Source of the DNA: Zwartia vadi
GTDB lineage: Bacteria; Pseudomonadota; Gammaproteobacteria; Burkholderiales; Burkholderiaceae_B
Reading direction: 5' to 3'
Assembly: GCF_030410375.1 (NCBI RefSeq)
Contig: NZ_JAUHHE010000003.1
Coordinates: 186,001-250,000 of the forward strand
DNA: 64,000 nucleotides
Position numbers and translations under genes: made by a program. The first letter of the stretch is position 1. Every line of letters starts with the position of its first letter. The notes below the pieces were generated by a model. It did not search any database. It saw only the letters and a program-made list of their open reading frames with translations, and was not told the DNA's origin. This document shows, piece by piece, positions 54,262 to 63,673 of this stretch.

Positions 54262-55257
54262 ATGCACACTAAACGCCAAACACTTAAATCCATGCTTGCC
54301 ATCTGCGCGTTCAGCGCTGTCGGCGGGATCATCGCGATGAGTCCTGGATCCGTACTGGCGAACAAATGGCCGGACAAGCCTGTTCGCATCGTAGTCCCTT
54401 TTCCTCCGGGTGGCAGCAATGACATTATTGCAAGACGCCTGGCCGAAAACTTGCGACAAAGTTTGGGACAACCTTTTCTGATTGAAAATAAGCCCGGAGC
54501 CGGTAGCGTGATCGGTGCAAACTATGTTGCAAAGTCCGCTCCGGATGGCTACACGATTTTATTTGTGTCCGGCTCACTCGCCACAACAGCGGGTGCGCAA
54601 AAGACCCCTTACGATGCCAAGGTCGCGTTTGAACCCATTACAACAGTTGCGGAATCACCTTTTGTCTTGCTCACACGCGAGGGCTTCCCTGCTAAAAATG
54701 TCAAGGAACTCATTGCGTATATTAAAGCCAACCCTGGCAAGGTCAATTACGGAACAGCCGGCATTGGCGATAATGCTCAACTGATGACTGAGTTGCTTGC
54801 CAAACAATCGGGTGGTCTCAAGATGCAATCTATTGCCTACAAAGGGATTGGTCCGGCACAACTCGATTTAGTTGCAGGACGTATTGACTTTCTCTTTACG
54901 ACTATTGCTTCGATCAAAGGCACAGCGGCAGATGCATTACCCAAGATCGCATTTAGTGGCGCAACCCGTGACCCTGACTTTCCAAACATTCCAACTGTCA
55001 AAGAGCAAACAGGTCTGGACTACGACGTCACGATCTGGTGGGGAGCGTTTGGCCCAGCGGGGATGGATAAAAACGCTCGCGACATACTGAATAAAGAAAT
55101 CAAAAAGGCAGTATCAACACCAGAGTTCGTGAAGTTTCTCGAAACCCTTGGTGCGCGCCCTGCAACCTCCTCACCAGATGAACTGCGTGCGCTTTTGTCC
55201 AGAGATGTCGATCGCTGGACTGCGACAGCCGAAGCAATCGGTATTCGTCAAAAGTAA
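54262..55257 (+). CDS. Bug/TctC family solute-binding protein
   Basis: 331 residues, signal peptide of about 34 residues (ending SVLAN). It carries WPDKPVRIVVPFPPGGSND, LIENKPGAGSVIGANYVAK, APDGYTILFVSG and QSIAYKGIGPAQLD. GAGG lies about 8 bases before ATG 54262. The amidase gene follows 31 bp later, so this orphan receptor may take up an amide-containing compound. Confidence 0.92.
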   Translation: MHTKRQTLKSMLAICAFSAVGGIIAMSPGSVLANKWPDKPVRIVVPFPPGGSNDIIARRLAENLRQSLGQPFLIENKPGAGSVIGANYVAKSAPDGYTILFVSGSLATTAGAQKTPYDAKVAFEPITTVAESPFVLLTREGFPAKNVKELIAYIKANPGKVNYGTAGIGDNAQLMTELLAKQSGGLKMQSIAYKGIGPAQLDLVAGRIDFLFTTIASIKGTAADALPKIAFSGATRDPDFPNIPTVKEQTGLDYDVTIWWGAFGPAGMDKNARDILNKEIKKAVSTPEFVKFLETLGARPATSSPDELRALLSRDVDRWTATAEAIGIRQK

Positions 55258-55288
55258 TCAACTTTCAACAAGTACTCTGGAAATTGCC

Positions 55289-56962
55289 ATGTCGATCAAC
55301 GAACAAAATGAACAAGAGAACTTCTTGAGTCTTGTCGGAGAGTACATTGCCGAAAGCAGCGTCAAAATGCACGGCGTCACCTCAAGAACAGATCCTAAAA
55401 TTTTGGCGAATGAAGCGATACGGCTGAACCGTGATGTGAGACAAGCTACTGATAACGGGATCAATCCGTTTTTTCAGCCAACCAGTTTCCAGAGTGTCTT
55501 GAAAAGAGAGGCCGATGTTCTTCACAGTGGCTGCGTGACTGGCAAGCCACCCAGTCTGAAATTCTCCACGAATCCCTCCAACGATCACCCTTCCCTCATT
55601 GAGACTGCAAAAGACTTGCGCGCCGGCAAGGTGACTTGTACCGAGCTCACTCAGACAGCTGTCAAGCGAGCCTTTGAAACTCAGCCAGCCCTGAATGCCT
55701 TTCTTGAAATTTGGGCAGATCAAGCACTGGAAATTGCCCGCCTTAGAGACAAAGAACTGCAAGCGGGCCATGATCGTGGATTGCTTCACGGCATACCCTT
55801 GGCACATAAAGATTGCTTCAACATTATCGGACACTCGGCAACGATTGGCTCCAAAGCCAGAATGGCTGCGCCGAGCGTGGACAATGCACGCGTTATCGAC
55901 CTACTCGAGTCAAAAGGGTCGATCAATATTGGCTCGCTTAATCTGAGTGAAATGGTCGCCGGACCAACGGGACAAAATCCTATTTTCGGGGATTGCTGCA
56001 ATGCCTTGGATCCACAAAGAATATCGGGTGGATCGTCTAGCGGATCAGGTTCAGCTGTTGCCTCGGGTGCGGTATTTGGCTCGATGGGGAGTGACACTGG
56101 TGGTTCCATCCGGATCCCGGCCTCTGTGAATGGCTTATACGGACTCAAGCCTACCTATGGAAGAATTTCCCGTGCGGGCTGCTTTCCTCGCGCATATTCA
56201 GTAGACTGTCCCGGGCCGTTGGCTCGCTCTGCAGCGGACTGCGCCGTACTGCTCCAGTCCGTTGCCGGACATGATCCTGATGACCCATCGACTTTATCGG
56301 TTGAAGTGCCAGACTACTTAGGTCTTCTGGAAGTGGCGGGTCTGAAAAGCCGCGTCGCGATCCTCAGTTTTGGTGAAGGTGAGCGCTACGATCCGCACAT
56401 TAATCAGGTGTTTGAAAAATTCGTCAACCAAGTACGCAGTCAGTTTGGCGAAGTGGGCCAAGTCAACTTTCCAGAGGTGCGTCGCTGCAATGCACTGAGT
56501 GAAGTGATCTCCAAAGTCGAAGCGGCAGCCGTTCACGGACAGTGGATGAGAAAAAATCCTCAGGCGTACTCGCAGGCTGTCTTCACAAGAACTGAAACTG
56601 GCTTGCACATACCCGCCGTGCGTTACATGGAGTCACTCATCTTCAGACTGGACATATTAGAGTCCTTTATACGCGAACAATTGCACGATATTGATTTGTT
56701 GATTTGTCCAACCATTCCCATTCCGACACCCCTTCGAAGTGAAATAGATCTTGAGCGGCCAGAGGTGACTCTCAATACCGTTGTGTCATTGACGCGACTC
56801 ACACGCCCTTTCAATTATCTCGGACTGCCCGCTCTGACCATGCCGATCGGTCGCGATCAACATGGCATGCCTGTTGGCGCTCAAGTGATTGGTCGTCCTT
56901 TAGCGGAGGCAAGAATTCTCTCCTTCGCGCATCTCATCTCGCAAGAGATGACTGCTAATTAA
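55289..56962 (+). CDS. amidase signature family protein with N-terminal extension
   Basis: 557 residues. The amidase core starts near residue 100. The catalytic Lys is in IPLAHKDCF, the Gly/Ser motif GGSSSGSGSAVASGAVFG supplies the cis-Ser, and GSDTGGSIRIPAS contains the nucleophile Ser. The first ~95 residues are a hydrophilic helical segment I do not recognise, possibly a small-subunit-like region. Start ATG 55289 fits; the frame back to 55148 overlaps the Bug gene. It hydrolyses an amide, with an isochorismatase-fold hydrolase next in line. Confidence 0.9.
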   Translation: MSINEQNEQENFLSLVGEYIAESSVKMHGVTSRTDPKILANEAIRLNRDVRQATDNGINPFFQPTSFQSVLKREADVLHSGCVTGKPPSLKFSTNPSNDHPSLIETAKDLRAGKVTCTELTQTAVKRAFETQPALNAFLEIWADQALEIARLRDKELQAGHDRGLLHGIPLAHKDCFNIIGHSATIGSKARMAAPSVDNARVIDLLESKGSINIGSLNLSEMVAGPTGQNPIFGDCCNALDPQRISGGSSSGSGSAVASGAVFGSMGSDTGGSIRIPASVNGLYGLKPTYGRISRAGCFPRAYSVDCPGPLARSAADCAVLLQSVAGHDPDDPSTLSVEVPDYLGLLEVAGLKSRVAILSFGEGERYDPHINQVFEKFVNQVRSQFGEVGQVNFPEVRRCNALSEVISKVEAAAVHGQWMRKNPQAYSQAVFTRTETGLHIPAVRYMESLIFRLDILESFIREQLHDIDLLICPTIPIPTPLRSEIDLERPEVTLNTVVSLTRLTRPFNYLGLPALTMPIGRDQHGMPVGAQVIGRPLAEARILSFAHLISQEMTAN

Positions 56963-57003
56963 AGTGAATCTTACTTTTTAAAACATACTACGAAGAGCAC
57001 AAT

Positions 57004-57690
57004 ATGACAGCCAAGCTATGGGATCAGTATTTGGGTGAACAAGACAAAAAAGTTCTTGAACGCGGACGTTTTGCCAGACGCATGGGTTTTGGAAAAAAAC
57101 CTGCCATCATTGTCGTTGACGCGCAAAAATACATGGTGGGTGTTCCTGGCCAAGAGGCTGATTGGCCCTCGAGCGGAGGGAAACAAGGCGAAGAAGCCAT
57201 GGCTCACATCATCTCCTTGGTTGCCCACGGGCAGAAACATAACATCCCAGTGTTTTTTACGCGCTTTGAAATTGCCCCTTCCGGGGTCGACATGGGTGTC
57301 TATCAGCGCAAGCGAGATCTACTCAATTCCCCTCGCTGGTGTTTAGCTGGATCAGTTGGAGCAGAATTAGCGGACGGACTCACTCCGACAAGCAACGATA
57401 TTGAATTTGTAAAGAAAAAGCCCAGTTGTTTTCACGGCACTCCTTTATTGGGGTATTTGATCGACAGACAAATTGATACCGTGATTGTTGTCGGAGGCTC
57501 CACGAGCAATTGCGTGCGCGCCACAGTATTTGACGCCTCCTCTTACAACTATCGTGTGATCATTCCGCAAGAAGCGGTCTTTGATCGATTTCCAATCTCA
57601 AATGCCATCAGCTTGTTCGACATGGATAGACAGTTTGCCGATGTCGTCAATATTCAAGAGGTCTATCAATATTTCGAATCTCTCGCGTGA
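57004..57690 (+). CDS. isochorismatase-fold cysteine hydrolase
   Basis: 228 residues. The triad is Asp in IIVVDAQKYM, Lys in IEFVKKKPSCFHGTPL and Cys in GGSTSNCVRATVFDAS. It shares the N-terminal RGRFARRMGFG-type segment with the paralogue at 40660-41334, placing both in the carbamoylsarcosine/maleamate amidohydrolase branch. The gene follows the amidase by 41 bp, so a two-step amide hydrolysis is plausible. A terminator follows. Confidence 0.88.
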   Translation: MTAKLWDQYLGEQDKKVLERGRFARRMGFGKKPAIIVVDAQKYMVGVPGQEADWPSSGGKQGEEAMAHIISLVAHGQKHNIPVFFTRFEIAPSGVDMGVYQRKRDLLNSPRWCLAGSVGAELADGLTPTSNDIEFVKKKPSCFHGTPLLGYLIDRQIDTVIVVGGSTSNCVRATVFDASSYNYRVIIPQEAVFDRFPISNAISLFDMDRQFADVVNIQEVYQYFESLA

Positions 57691-57709
57691 TCTCACGCGA
57701 AACAACTTT

Positions 57710-57736
57710 AAGGGGATGCCATGCATCCCCTTTTTT
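57710..57736 (+). terminator. intrinsic terminator
   Basis: 10-bp stem AAGGGGATGC/GCATCCCCTT (57710-57719 and 57723-57732), 3-nt loop, T run to 57736. A second hairpin TCGCGTGA/TCACGCGA (57683-57700) overlaps the stop codon of the hydrolase gene just before it. Confidence 0.93.
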
Positions 57737-57742
57737 ACATCA

Positions 57743-58534
57743 TTAGTTTTTGTAAGTTGGATCTGTGCGATCGAGTTTTCGGATCAACGCTGGCCACTCA
57801 AGATCACCAAAACGACGGCGTGTCGAAGCCTGATAGTTTTTCCATGTTTCTTCCAACACTTTCTCAGACACTTTGACCATTGGTGAATTGCATGCCATGG
57901 CAGCAAGTTGTGCATAACAGGCAAGTTCAAGACGATGCATCCAGTTAAAGGTTTCGCCGATGGTCACACCCGCGACAAGTGCGCCATGATTACGCAAAAT
58001 CAGAACGTTATTTGTGCCGAGATCTTTTACGAGTGATGCTTTTTCTGTATCAAGCAAAACGACACCTTCATAGTCATGATAGGCAACTTTCAGAAAACGC
58101 ATGGCGGTTTGATTTAAAGGCAGTACGCCACATTCCAGAGATGAGACAGCCATGGAAGCCCAACTATGTGTGTGCAATACACATCCGACATCGTGACGGG
58201 CTTCGTGAATGGCGCTATGGATCACTGCACCCGCGCGGTTTACACCGTAACCGAGACTACCAAAATCTGGACCGCCCACGACCTTGCCTGAAAAATCCAC
58301 CTTCAAAAGACTTGAGGCGGTGATTTCTTCATACATCATGCCGTAAGGATTGATCAGATACACACCCTCCTCGCCCGGTATACGCGCAGAGATGTGGTTG
58401 GCGATCATGTCCGACAATCCATAGATATCGACAAGTCTGTAACACGCGGCTAGATCGACACGCGCTTGCCATTCGGCGTCTGAGACCTTTCCTTTGAGCG
58501 AAGGAATTTCCAAATAACCATCTTTTGCTTTCAT
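57743..58534 (-). CDS. class II aldolase/adducin family protein
   Basis: 263 residues. The zinc ligands are visible as LHTHSWASMA and LRNHGALVAG, with GLSDMIANHISARIPG near the start. The family includes fuculose-phosphate aldolase and many decarboxylase-like members of catabolic loci. It faces the isochorismatase gene and is transcribed alone; the downstream terminator at 57710 may serve both strands. Substrate not indicated. Confidence 0.88.
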   Translation of the reverse strand: MKAKDGYLEIPSLKGKVSDAEWQARVDLAACYRLVDIYGLSDMIANHISARIPGEEGVYLINPYGMMYEEITASSLLKVDFSGKVVGGPDFGSLGYGVNRAGAVIHSAIHEARHDVGCVLHTHSWASMAVSSLECGVLPLNQTAMRFLKVAYHDYEGVVLLDTEKASLVKDLGTNNVLILRNHGALVAGVTIGETFNWMHRLELACYAQLAAMACNSPMVKVSEKVLEETWKNYQASTRRRFGDLEWPALIRKLDRTDPTYKN

Positions 58535-58575
58535 CGTGTCTCCTGAGTGTGTTTTATTTTAGGAATATTATGCAC

Positions 58576-59556
58576 TCAAATCGGCGAAGCCGTACCTTTG
58601 ACCATCGACATGATCGAATTGGCATCAAGCGTGCGTGCCTTCTCCTGTATTTGGGGCAGATACTGCGCCTGGAGGTTCTTCGCAGGCTCGATCAGCTCGG
58701 TAAAAGTTTGTTTTAGCAAGTCGGTGCTCATTTGACGACCACTTGCGTAATACCGGATCGCCACCTGACCCAGCGCATAGGTCGTTGCAAAAGACATCAC
58801 CATGCCGGTTGCTGCGCCACCCATCTTTTTGCCAGTCTTACCCAGCAGGCCGCCGAGCAATCCTCCTACGAGCTTGCGACCGAATTGCTCCAGATACTGG
58901 GAAGTCAGTCCAACGCCGACGGTCGCCAAAAACTCGCGTATGTGACCCTGATCAAGCTCGTGCCCATATGCCTTGCCGACTCGATAAACCATTTTGATTT
59001 GCAAAGGAATGATCGCCACAGATGCCCACGATTGGGGCAAAAGCTCTAACGCACCATTCACGATGGAATAGTTCAAAATCATTTTATTTTGAGCGATTTC
59101 ATCAACGGCCACGTTGACTGGTTGAGCAGATGCGACCGGTTGCGCGACTGGATGCGTTTCAGTCACAATGGCAGGCACGAGCGCCCCTGACAACGCAATC
59201 TCATCAGCTTGTTTCTCGGCCGCGGCTGTAAGCTTGTCAGACTCCAGGCCTAACAATTGACGCAAGCCCATTAAAAAACGATTTTCGGTGTCGCAGCGCA
59301 CGCCGTCGCTATCACACACACACACCGCCAGTTCGTAGGCATAGCGTCTTTGACCTTCGTTGGTCAGTGCATCGGCTGCTGCATTCAAACTGATACGGTT
59401 AAGTAAAACATCTTGATAGACTCCCATTAATTCAACGGAACTTGAGCCAAGCTGTTCGGCAAACTGCTTGACGTGCTCACGTTCTCTTTCGTCCTTTACA
59501 CCATCGGCGAAGGCTGCAAACATGGCAATAGAAAGAATGGCGCGTTCAGCGTTCAT
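58576..59556 (-). CDS. TerB-like/DUF697 membrane-associated protein
   Basis: 326 residues. The N-terminal ~115 residues look like a TerB-type helical domain (ILSIAMFAAFADGVKDERER ... CVCDSDGVRCDTEN). A Pro/Ala/Val linker follows. The C-terminal part has the DUF697/YcjF-type pattern LQIKMVYRVGKAYGHELDQGHIREFLATVG, then a Gly-rich hydrophobic stretch (KLVGGLLGGLLGKTGKKMGG). Probably inner-membrane associated. Function unknown; TerB domains are linked to metal and stress sensing. Confidence 0.7.
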   Translation of the reverse strand: MNAERAILSIAMFAAFADGVKDEREREHVKQFAEQLGSSSVELMGVYQDVLLNRISLNAAADALTNEGQRRYAYELAVCVCDSDGVRCDTENRFLMGLRQLLGLESDKLTAAAEKQADEIALSGALVPAIVTETHPVAQPVASAQPVNVAVDEIAQNKMILNYSIVNGALELLPQSWASVAIIPLQIKMVYRVGKAYGHELDQGHIREFLATVGVGLTSQYLEQFGRKLVGGLLGGLLGKTGKKMGGAATGMVMSFATTYALGQVAIRYYASGRQMSTDLLKQTFTELIEPAKNLQAQYLPQIQEKARTLDANSIMSMVKGTASPI

Positions 59557-59728
59557 TAAAAATCCTTTATGAGTTTAAAAATGCGTTGGTTTTAAGACCC
59601 TCTGATTACCTATTAGTTCATTCATTTTGTGCCACATTCTGACTGACGCGCGCGGCAATAGTGCTGTAAATTATCGACTATCAAGGTCCTCAGACATCAA
59701 GCTGGTCATCACCTTTTAGGATCTCGCA

Positions 59729-60121
59729 TTGAAGGTATTCAAAAAACTCAAAGCATTAGCAGTCGCCTTGAAACAAGACTTGCTGATGCTGTGGTTTGCT
59801 GTCAGAAACCCTCACACGCCAATTGCCCCCAAGCTCATCAGTGGTGTTGCTGTCGCCTATGCGTTGAGTCCTATCGATTTGATCCCGGACTTTATTCCTC
59901 TACTTGGCTATGTGGACGAGTTGGTTATTTTGCCTATGCTGATTTGGCTCGCTATCCGCTTTATCCCAGTCGCGATCATCCAACAATCTCGGGTGGAAGC
60001 AGAAAAATGGCGCGCACAAAGCAGCCAAAAACTCTTTGGCTATCTTGGGGCGCTCCTGATCGTGCTGCTATGGATTTTTGTGGTGACTTGGATTTATCGT
60101 TATTTTCAGACGCTTGCCTAA
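59729..60121 (+). CDS. DUF1232 (YkvA family) membrane protein
   Basis: 130 residues. The DUF1232 core is VAYALSPIDLIPDFIPLLGYVDELVILP. A second membrane segment lies at about 105-125 (LGALLIVLLWIFVVTWIYRY). The start is TTG 59729, supported by AGGA seven bases upstream; no ATG or GTG exists before the core. Function unknown. Confidence 0.88.
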   Translation: MKVFKKLKALAVALKQDLLMLWFAVRNPHTPIAPKLISGVAVAYALSPIDLIPDFIPLLGYVDELVILPMLIWLAIRFIPVAIIQQSRVEAEKWRAQSSQKLFGYLGALLIVLLWIFVVTWIYRYFQTLA

Positions 60122-60138
60122 TCCTGATAGTCCACCCA

Positions 60139-61347
60139 TCAAGTCCCTTTTTGCCGCAAAAGTAACCATCCCGACAACGCAGCCAACCCGCCAACAATCG
60201 CATACGGCAGGCTAAAGTCATCAAAATACGTCACTGCAACCGAAAACAACGAAGGCAATAACAATACCCCTGCGAACATGAGGCCAGACCCCAACCCCGT
60301 TGCCTCTGTTCTCTGCGCCCCACCTAGACGCGCCCACTCTGCATAGGCGAGACCCGTAAACCCACTGGCCGTTGCACCTGCAACAGCGCACAGCATAAGC
60401 ACCGGCGCTGGCGACCAGCTCTCAGTAAACTGCCCGGAGAGTAAGGCCGCAGCCCCCATAATGAAGCCCTGCCACGCCAAAAGAAGCTTGGCCGAAAGCC
60501 ACTTGTCAGCCAACCAGCCCCAAATCGGTCGGCTCACCACAGCTGCAAGTTGATACACCGCCAACGCCCACCCTGCCTGGACCAAATTAAATCCTGTTTT
60601 ACTCGTCAGGTGCACAGTCAAAAAAGCGATAAAGCAAAGTTGCAATCCGCTATACACAAAGCTCGCAAGCGCGAGACGCCTGAGCTCAGGTCGATCAAAC
60701 AAGATCTGCACCGGAGCCAACAAGCCTTTGCTCAATATCTGGCGTGTAGGATCTCGATCGGAGTCCCAATCCCGACGCGCGAGCTCCAACAACAAGATTG
60801 CCACGATCACCGGTACGGTCTGCCATAACAGCGCGGTTTGCCAACCGAAACTCAAGGTCATAGGCGCCATGATCAGTCCGGCCATCACGCCCCCGAGCGG
60901 TACGCCAATCTGTCGGATCGAGAGTACGAGATTCATCACACGCGGAGGCGTGCGCGGCACCAACAGATGCGCACTAGCCGGTGCAGTGGCACCGTAGGCC
61001 AGACCCAACAGCGCTGCGCCAATGACTACCGAGGCGACACTCCCCACCGAACAAGCCAGCAGCATCGCAAGCGTGGCGATAAGCACCAACTGACTCACTC
61101 TCACCGCACCAAAGCGTCGAATAAAGCGTGGCGAAAGCAAGGCAGAGATAATGCCCACGCCATAGACGGTGGAGATAAAAAAACCAACAAGCGTGCCGGG
61201 TACTTGAAGGTCTTGGGCAATCACCGGCGCCACCACTGGAAACGAATAGGCCGCCATCGTCGCCAAGCTTTGTGTCGCAAGCGTTGCGATCAAAGGAGAG
61301 ACAGGAAATTTCAAATTTTCACGAGCCTGACTGGCGAGCGGCGTCAT
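60139..61347 (-). CDS. MFS transporter
   Basis: 402 residues, about 12 helices. Marks include ALLSPRFIRRFGAVRVSQ in the loop between helices 2 and 3, LLGLAYGATAPASAHLL, and the equivalent second-half loop WGWLADKWLSAK. It resembles CynX/NimT-like and other organic-acid carriers, but the substrate is unknown. Convergent with the DUF1232 gene, 17 bp apart. Confidence 0.88.
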   Translation of the reverse strand: MTPLASQARENLKFPVSPLIATLATQSLATMAAYSFPVVAPVIAQDLQVPGTLVGFFISTVYGVGIISALLSPRFIRRFGAVRVSQLVLIATLAMLLACSVGSVASVVIGAALLGLAYGATAPASAHLLVPRTPPRVMNLVLSIRQIGVPLGGVMAGLIMAPMTLSFGWQTALLWQTVPVIVAILLLELARRDWDSDRDPTRQILSKGLLAPVQILFDRPELRRLALASFVYSGLQLCFIAFLTVHLTSKTGFNLVQAGWALAVYQLAAVVSRPIWGWLADKWLSAKLLLAWQGFIMGAAALLSGQFTESWSPAPVLMLCAVAGATASGFTGLAYAEWARLGGAQRTEATGLGSGLMFAGVLLLPSLFSVAVTYFDDFSLPYAIVGGLAALSGWLLLRQKGT

Positions 61348-61464
61348 GGTGTCCTTTGGGGATCAAAAAAGCACGAATTGATTGAATTGTGTCCGATAAG
61401 ATCAATCAGAGCAATTCATCGTTCGTGCATCTGCCACTGCCATTGACTCGAGTTTAAAAAGTCC

Positions 61465-61518
61465 ATGGTCCAAGACCATACCCGAAATGGAGTTAATCTC
61501 CGCATTCGGTGCGGAGAT
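61465..61518 (-). other. two small hairpins between MFS and membrane-protein genes
   Basis: ATCTCCGCA/TGCGGAGAT with loop TTCGG (61496-61518), and ATGGTC/GACCAT with a 3-nt loop (61465-61479). On the minus strand the second is followed after four bases by TTTTT, so together they may end transcription of 61542-61913. Otherwise 61348-61541 shows nothing. Confidence 0.35.
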
Positions 61519-61541
61519 AATTGCCGCTATTCACCGCATGG

Positions 61542-61913
61542 TCAAGAACGTAAGCGCTTTAACGTTAAGGTACCGATCACCACCATCGCAACCAAGATCA
61601 GCATACCCAGCGCCCAAGTGATCCATATTGCCGGTATCAGCCATGCCATGACCATTCCAACCGTCGGTAATACGCTAGAGAACGAGCCGAGCATGTCCTG
61701 CATGGTTTCAAGGATGCTGACCCAAGCAATGGGATCAAACCAGCCGGCCAGCCAGACGGGAATAACAAAGCTGCTTGTCGCAGCCTCGAACGTCATGGTG
61801 GGCTCCGTCGACATGCGCTTGGCAGACCAGTGCACAGCTTTTGCTAAAAGTGCAGCCCCACTTGTCCACAACAATGCCAAGAGGGCAACGCCTCCCCAAA
61901 GTATCGCTTTCAT
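61542..61913 (-). CDS. small membrane protein, unrecognised
   Basis: 123 residues with a hydrophobic N-terminal segment (AILWGGVALLALLWTSGAALL) and a strongly hydrophobic C-terminal segment (about 82-115, ending VMVVIGTLTL), joined by a Trp/Phe-rich middle (VIPVWLAGWFDPIAWVS). GGAG seven bases before ATG 61913 supports a real gene. No family recognised and no clear operon partner; the sulfite dehydrogenase pair is 155 bp upstream. Confidence 0.65.
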   Translation of the reverse strand: MKAILWGGVALLALLWTSGAALLAKAVHWSAKRMSTEPTMTFEAATSSFVIPVWLAGWFDPIAWVSILETMQDMLGSFSSVLPTVGMVMAWLIPAIWITWALGMLILVAMVVIGTLTLKRLRS

Positions 61914-62068
61914 TTAAGCACTCCATCTGACAGCCGCGAACGGCAAAGGTATTGGAGCGGATCTTGGGGGCAAAATGACTTCGTATCAATCGAACTTTTT
62001 ATGAATTTATGTTCGAATTTCTCGAACATTTATCACTTCATCAACGATATGATTACTACTCCCGGCTA

Positions 62069-62404
62069 CTACTCGCGGCTGGCCTTTGCGACGTATTCAG
62101 ACAATATTTTCATCTGTTCAGGCGTCAGAGTCGGGTACGCCGGCATTTGACCAATGCCGTTCTTCAGGGCATTCATCACGCGCGCCGCATCGGGCTGCAA
62201 CTCGTTCATGGAAGGGCCCACTGCACCGGTGGCTCCTGCAGCCTCAAGAGAATGGCAAATTGCACAAGCCGGCGCAGCACCTTTTAAAAACAAGAGCTTT
62301 CCTTCTTCATCATTTGCCAGGGCGATGGGAGCGAAGGCAGTTGCAGAGACTAAAGCCACCGCGCCGATGACCCCGGCAAAATGAGTGAAGATTTTTTTTG
62401 ACAT
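62069..62404 (-). CDS. sorB: cytochrome c subunit of sulfite dehydrogenase
   Basis: 111 residues with a signal peptide of about 30 residues (ending IALAN). The single heme site is CAICH (Cys47, Cys50, His51), and a likely axial Met lies in IGQMPAYPTLT. It follows sorA by 39 bp on the same strand. As SorB it would take electrons from the molybdenum subunit and pass them to a periplasmic cytochrome or oxidase. Confidence 0.9.
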   Translation of the reverse strand: MSKKIFTHFAGVIGAVALVSATAFAPIALANDEEGKLLFLKGAAPACAICHSLEAAGATGAVGPSMNELQPDAARVMNALKNGIGQMPAYPTLTPEQMKILSEYVAKASRE

Positions 62405-62443
62405 TTGTTTAAAAACTCTGGTTAAAGCGTTGTTAGGCTTGGT

Positions 62444-63673
62444 TTAAGCAACGGTAATTTTTACAGTGTGCGCAATCCAGCCACTGTTCAAATAACCTGC
62501 AGCATTTTCTGTCGATGTAGCAACCTGCTCTACCCCTGATTTTGTCGTGACACGACATGACACGTCGTACTGTCCGGGTTTCAGTGTCGTACCCAGAACA
62601 AACTGCCGCCAAGCATACTTGCCCAGATCGGGTCCAACAAGGCGTGCGGCCTGCCAAGTTTTACCGCCATCAAGGGAAACATCCACCTTGGCCACATCCT
62701 CGAGACCACCCATCGCCACGCCAGTAATTTGCACCAACCCAGCTTTGACTGGACCGCTGTCAGGCGATGGCGAAGTCACCCAAGACTTGGCATCCATTGT
62801 CCAAACTGCTGGCTGACTGGGATCCCCTTTCTGGCCAACAGGTGACATGCGATAACCAGTTTTTTGAATCGCCGCTTGCGTCTGCTCTTTTGTAAAAGCA
62901 AGTCGCTTGATGTACTTGATGTTGTTAACACCACTGTAACCGGGAACAATCAAGCGTAAAGGTCCACCATGCGCCAAAGGCATGGGCTCTCCGTTCAATT
63001 CCCAAGCGAGCATGGCGTCTTGCATGGCTGCAATCGGAACAGAGCGCTCAACAATCACTGCATTAGGGTCGATGCCAGCGGGGAGTTTCTCACCACCAGT
63101 CCCCGTCATGTAGACCATACCCGAAGAGACGCCTCCCAATGCTTGTATGACATCACGAACCGCCACGCCGGCCCACATGACACAACCCGCTGCACCTGTT
63201 TGCCATCTTGTCCCGCTCGGTTTACCGGGAAACAAGGCACGACCATTACCTGAGCATTGCAACACAGTCGCCATTGTTTCGAATCCCATTTGCTTGAGAT
63301 CGTTAACAGTTAGAGTCTGCGGTTTGCCAACACCTTCGAAATCGATTTTCCAGGCATTCACATCGCCAATGTCCGCCTCAGAAGGCGCAGGCAAATTATT
63401 ACGAATAAATAAACGATCAGTTGGTGTGATAACGCTCGAACCAATCGCTGCGCGTTTGGTTTCAATCGTCGTCGGCGTATGAACAATCATGCTGTCCGCA
63501 TGTTTCCAACTGACATAACTGGGTAGTGGCTTCGCTTTGGAAGCGGCAGGTGCAGCGGCTGGAGCAGCTGATTGTTGAGCGGAGGCAGCTGTTGGCTTGA
63601 GCCCTGCTGCGGCAATCAGGCCGGCGGTAGCACCCAGCAAATTGCGGCGTGTGATTTTGATTGAATCTGTCAT
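62444..63673 (-). CDS. sorA: sulfite dehydrogenase molybdopterin subunit
   Basis: 409 residues of the sulfite oxidase family. A Tat signal (ITRRNLLGATAG ... AASAQ) is followed by a low-complexity Ala/Pro linker (35-48). The Mo-ligand is Cys140 in VLQCSGNGRALF; GYSGVNNIKYIKR belongs to the Mo-domain. The C-terminal dimerisation domain has VDVSLDGGKTWQAA and a final Trp-containing strand. It oxidises sulfite to sulfate in the periplasm. GAGGAG upstream of ATG 63673 marks the start. Confidence 0.93.
   Translation of the reverse strand: MTDSIKITRRNLLGATAGLIAAAGLKPTAASAQQSAAPAAAPAASKAKPLPSYVSWKHADSMIVHTPTTIETKRAAIGSSVITPTDRLFIRNNLPAPSEADIGDVNAWKIDFEGVGKPQTLTVNDLKQMGFETMATVLQCSGNGRALFPGKPSGTRWQTGAAGCVMWAGVAVRDVIQALGGVSSGMVYMTGTGGEKLPAGIDPNAVIVERSVPIAAMQDAMLAWELNGEPMPLAHGGPLRLIVPGYSGVNNIKYIKRLAFTKEQTQAAIQKTGYRMSPVGQKGDPSQPAVWTMDAKSWVTSPSPDSGPVKAGLVQITGVAMGGLEDVAKVDVSLDGGKTWQAARLVGPDLGKYAWRQFVLGTTLKPGQYDVSCRVTTKSGVEQVATSTENAAGYLNSGWIAHTVKITVA

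Noticed and set aside
60838..61446. 202-residue plus-strand frame
   Set aside because: Antisense to the MFS gene at 60139-61347; very rich in Arg, His and Gln, as expected for a shadow frame.
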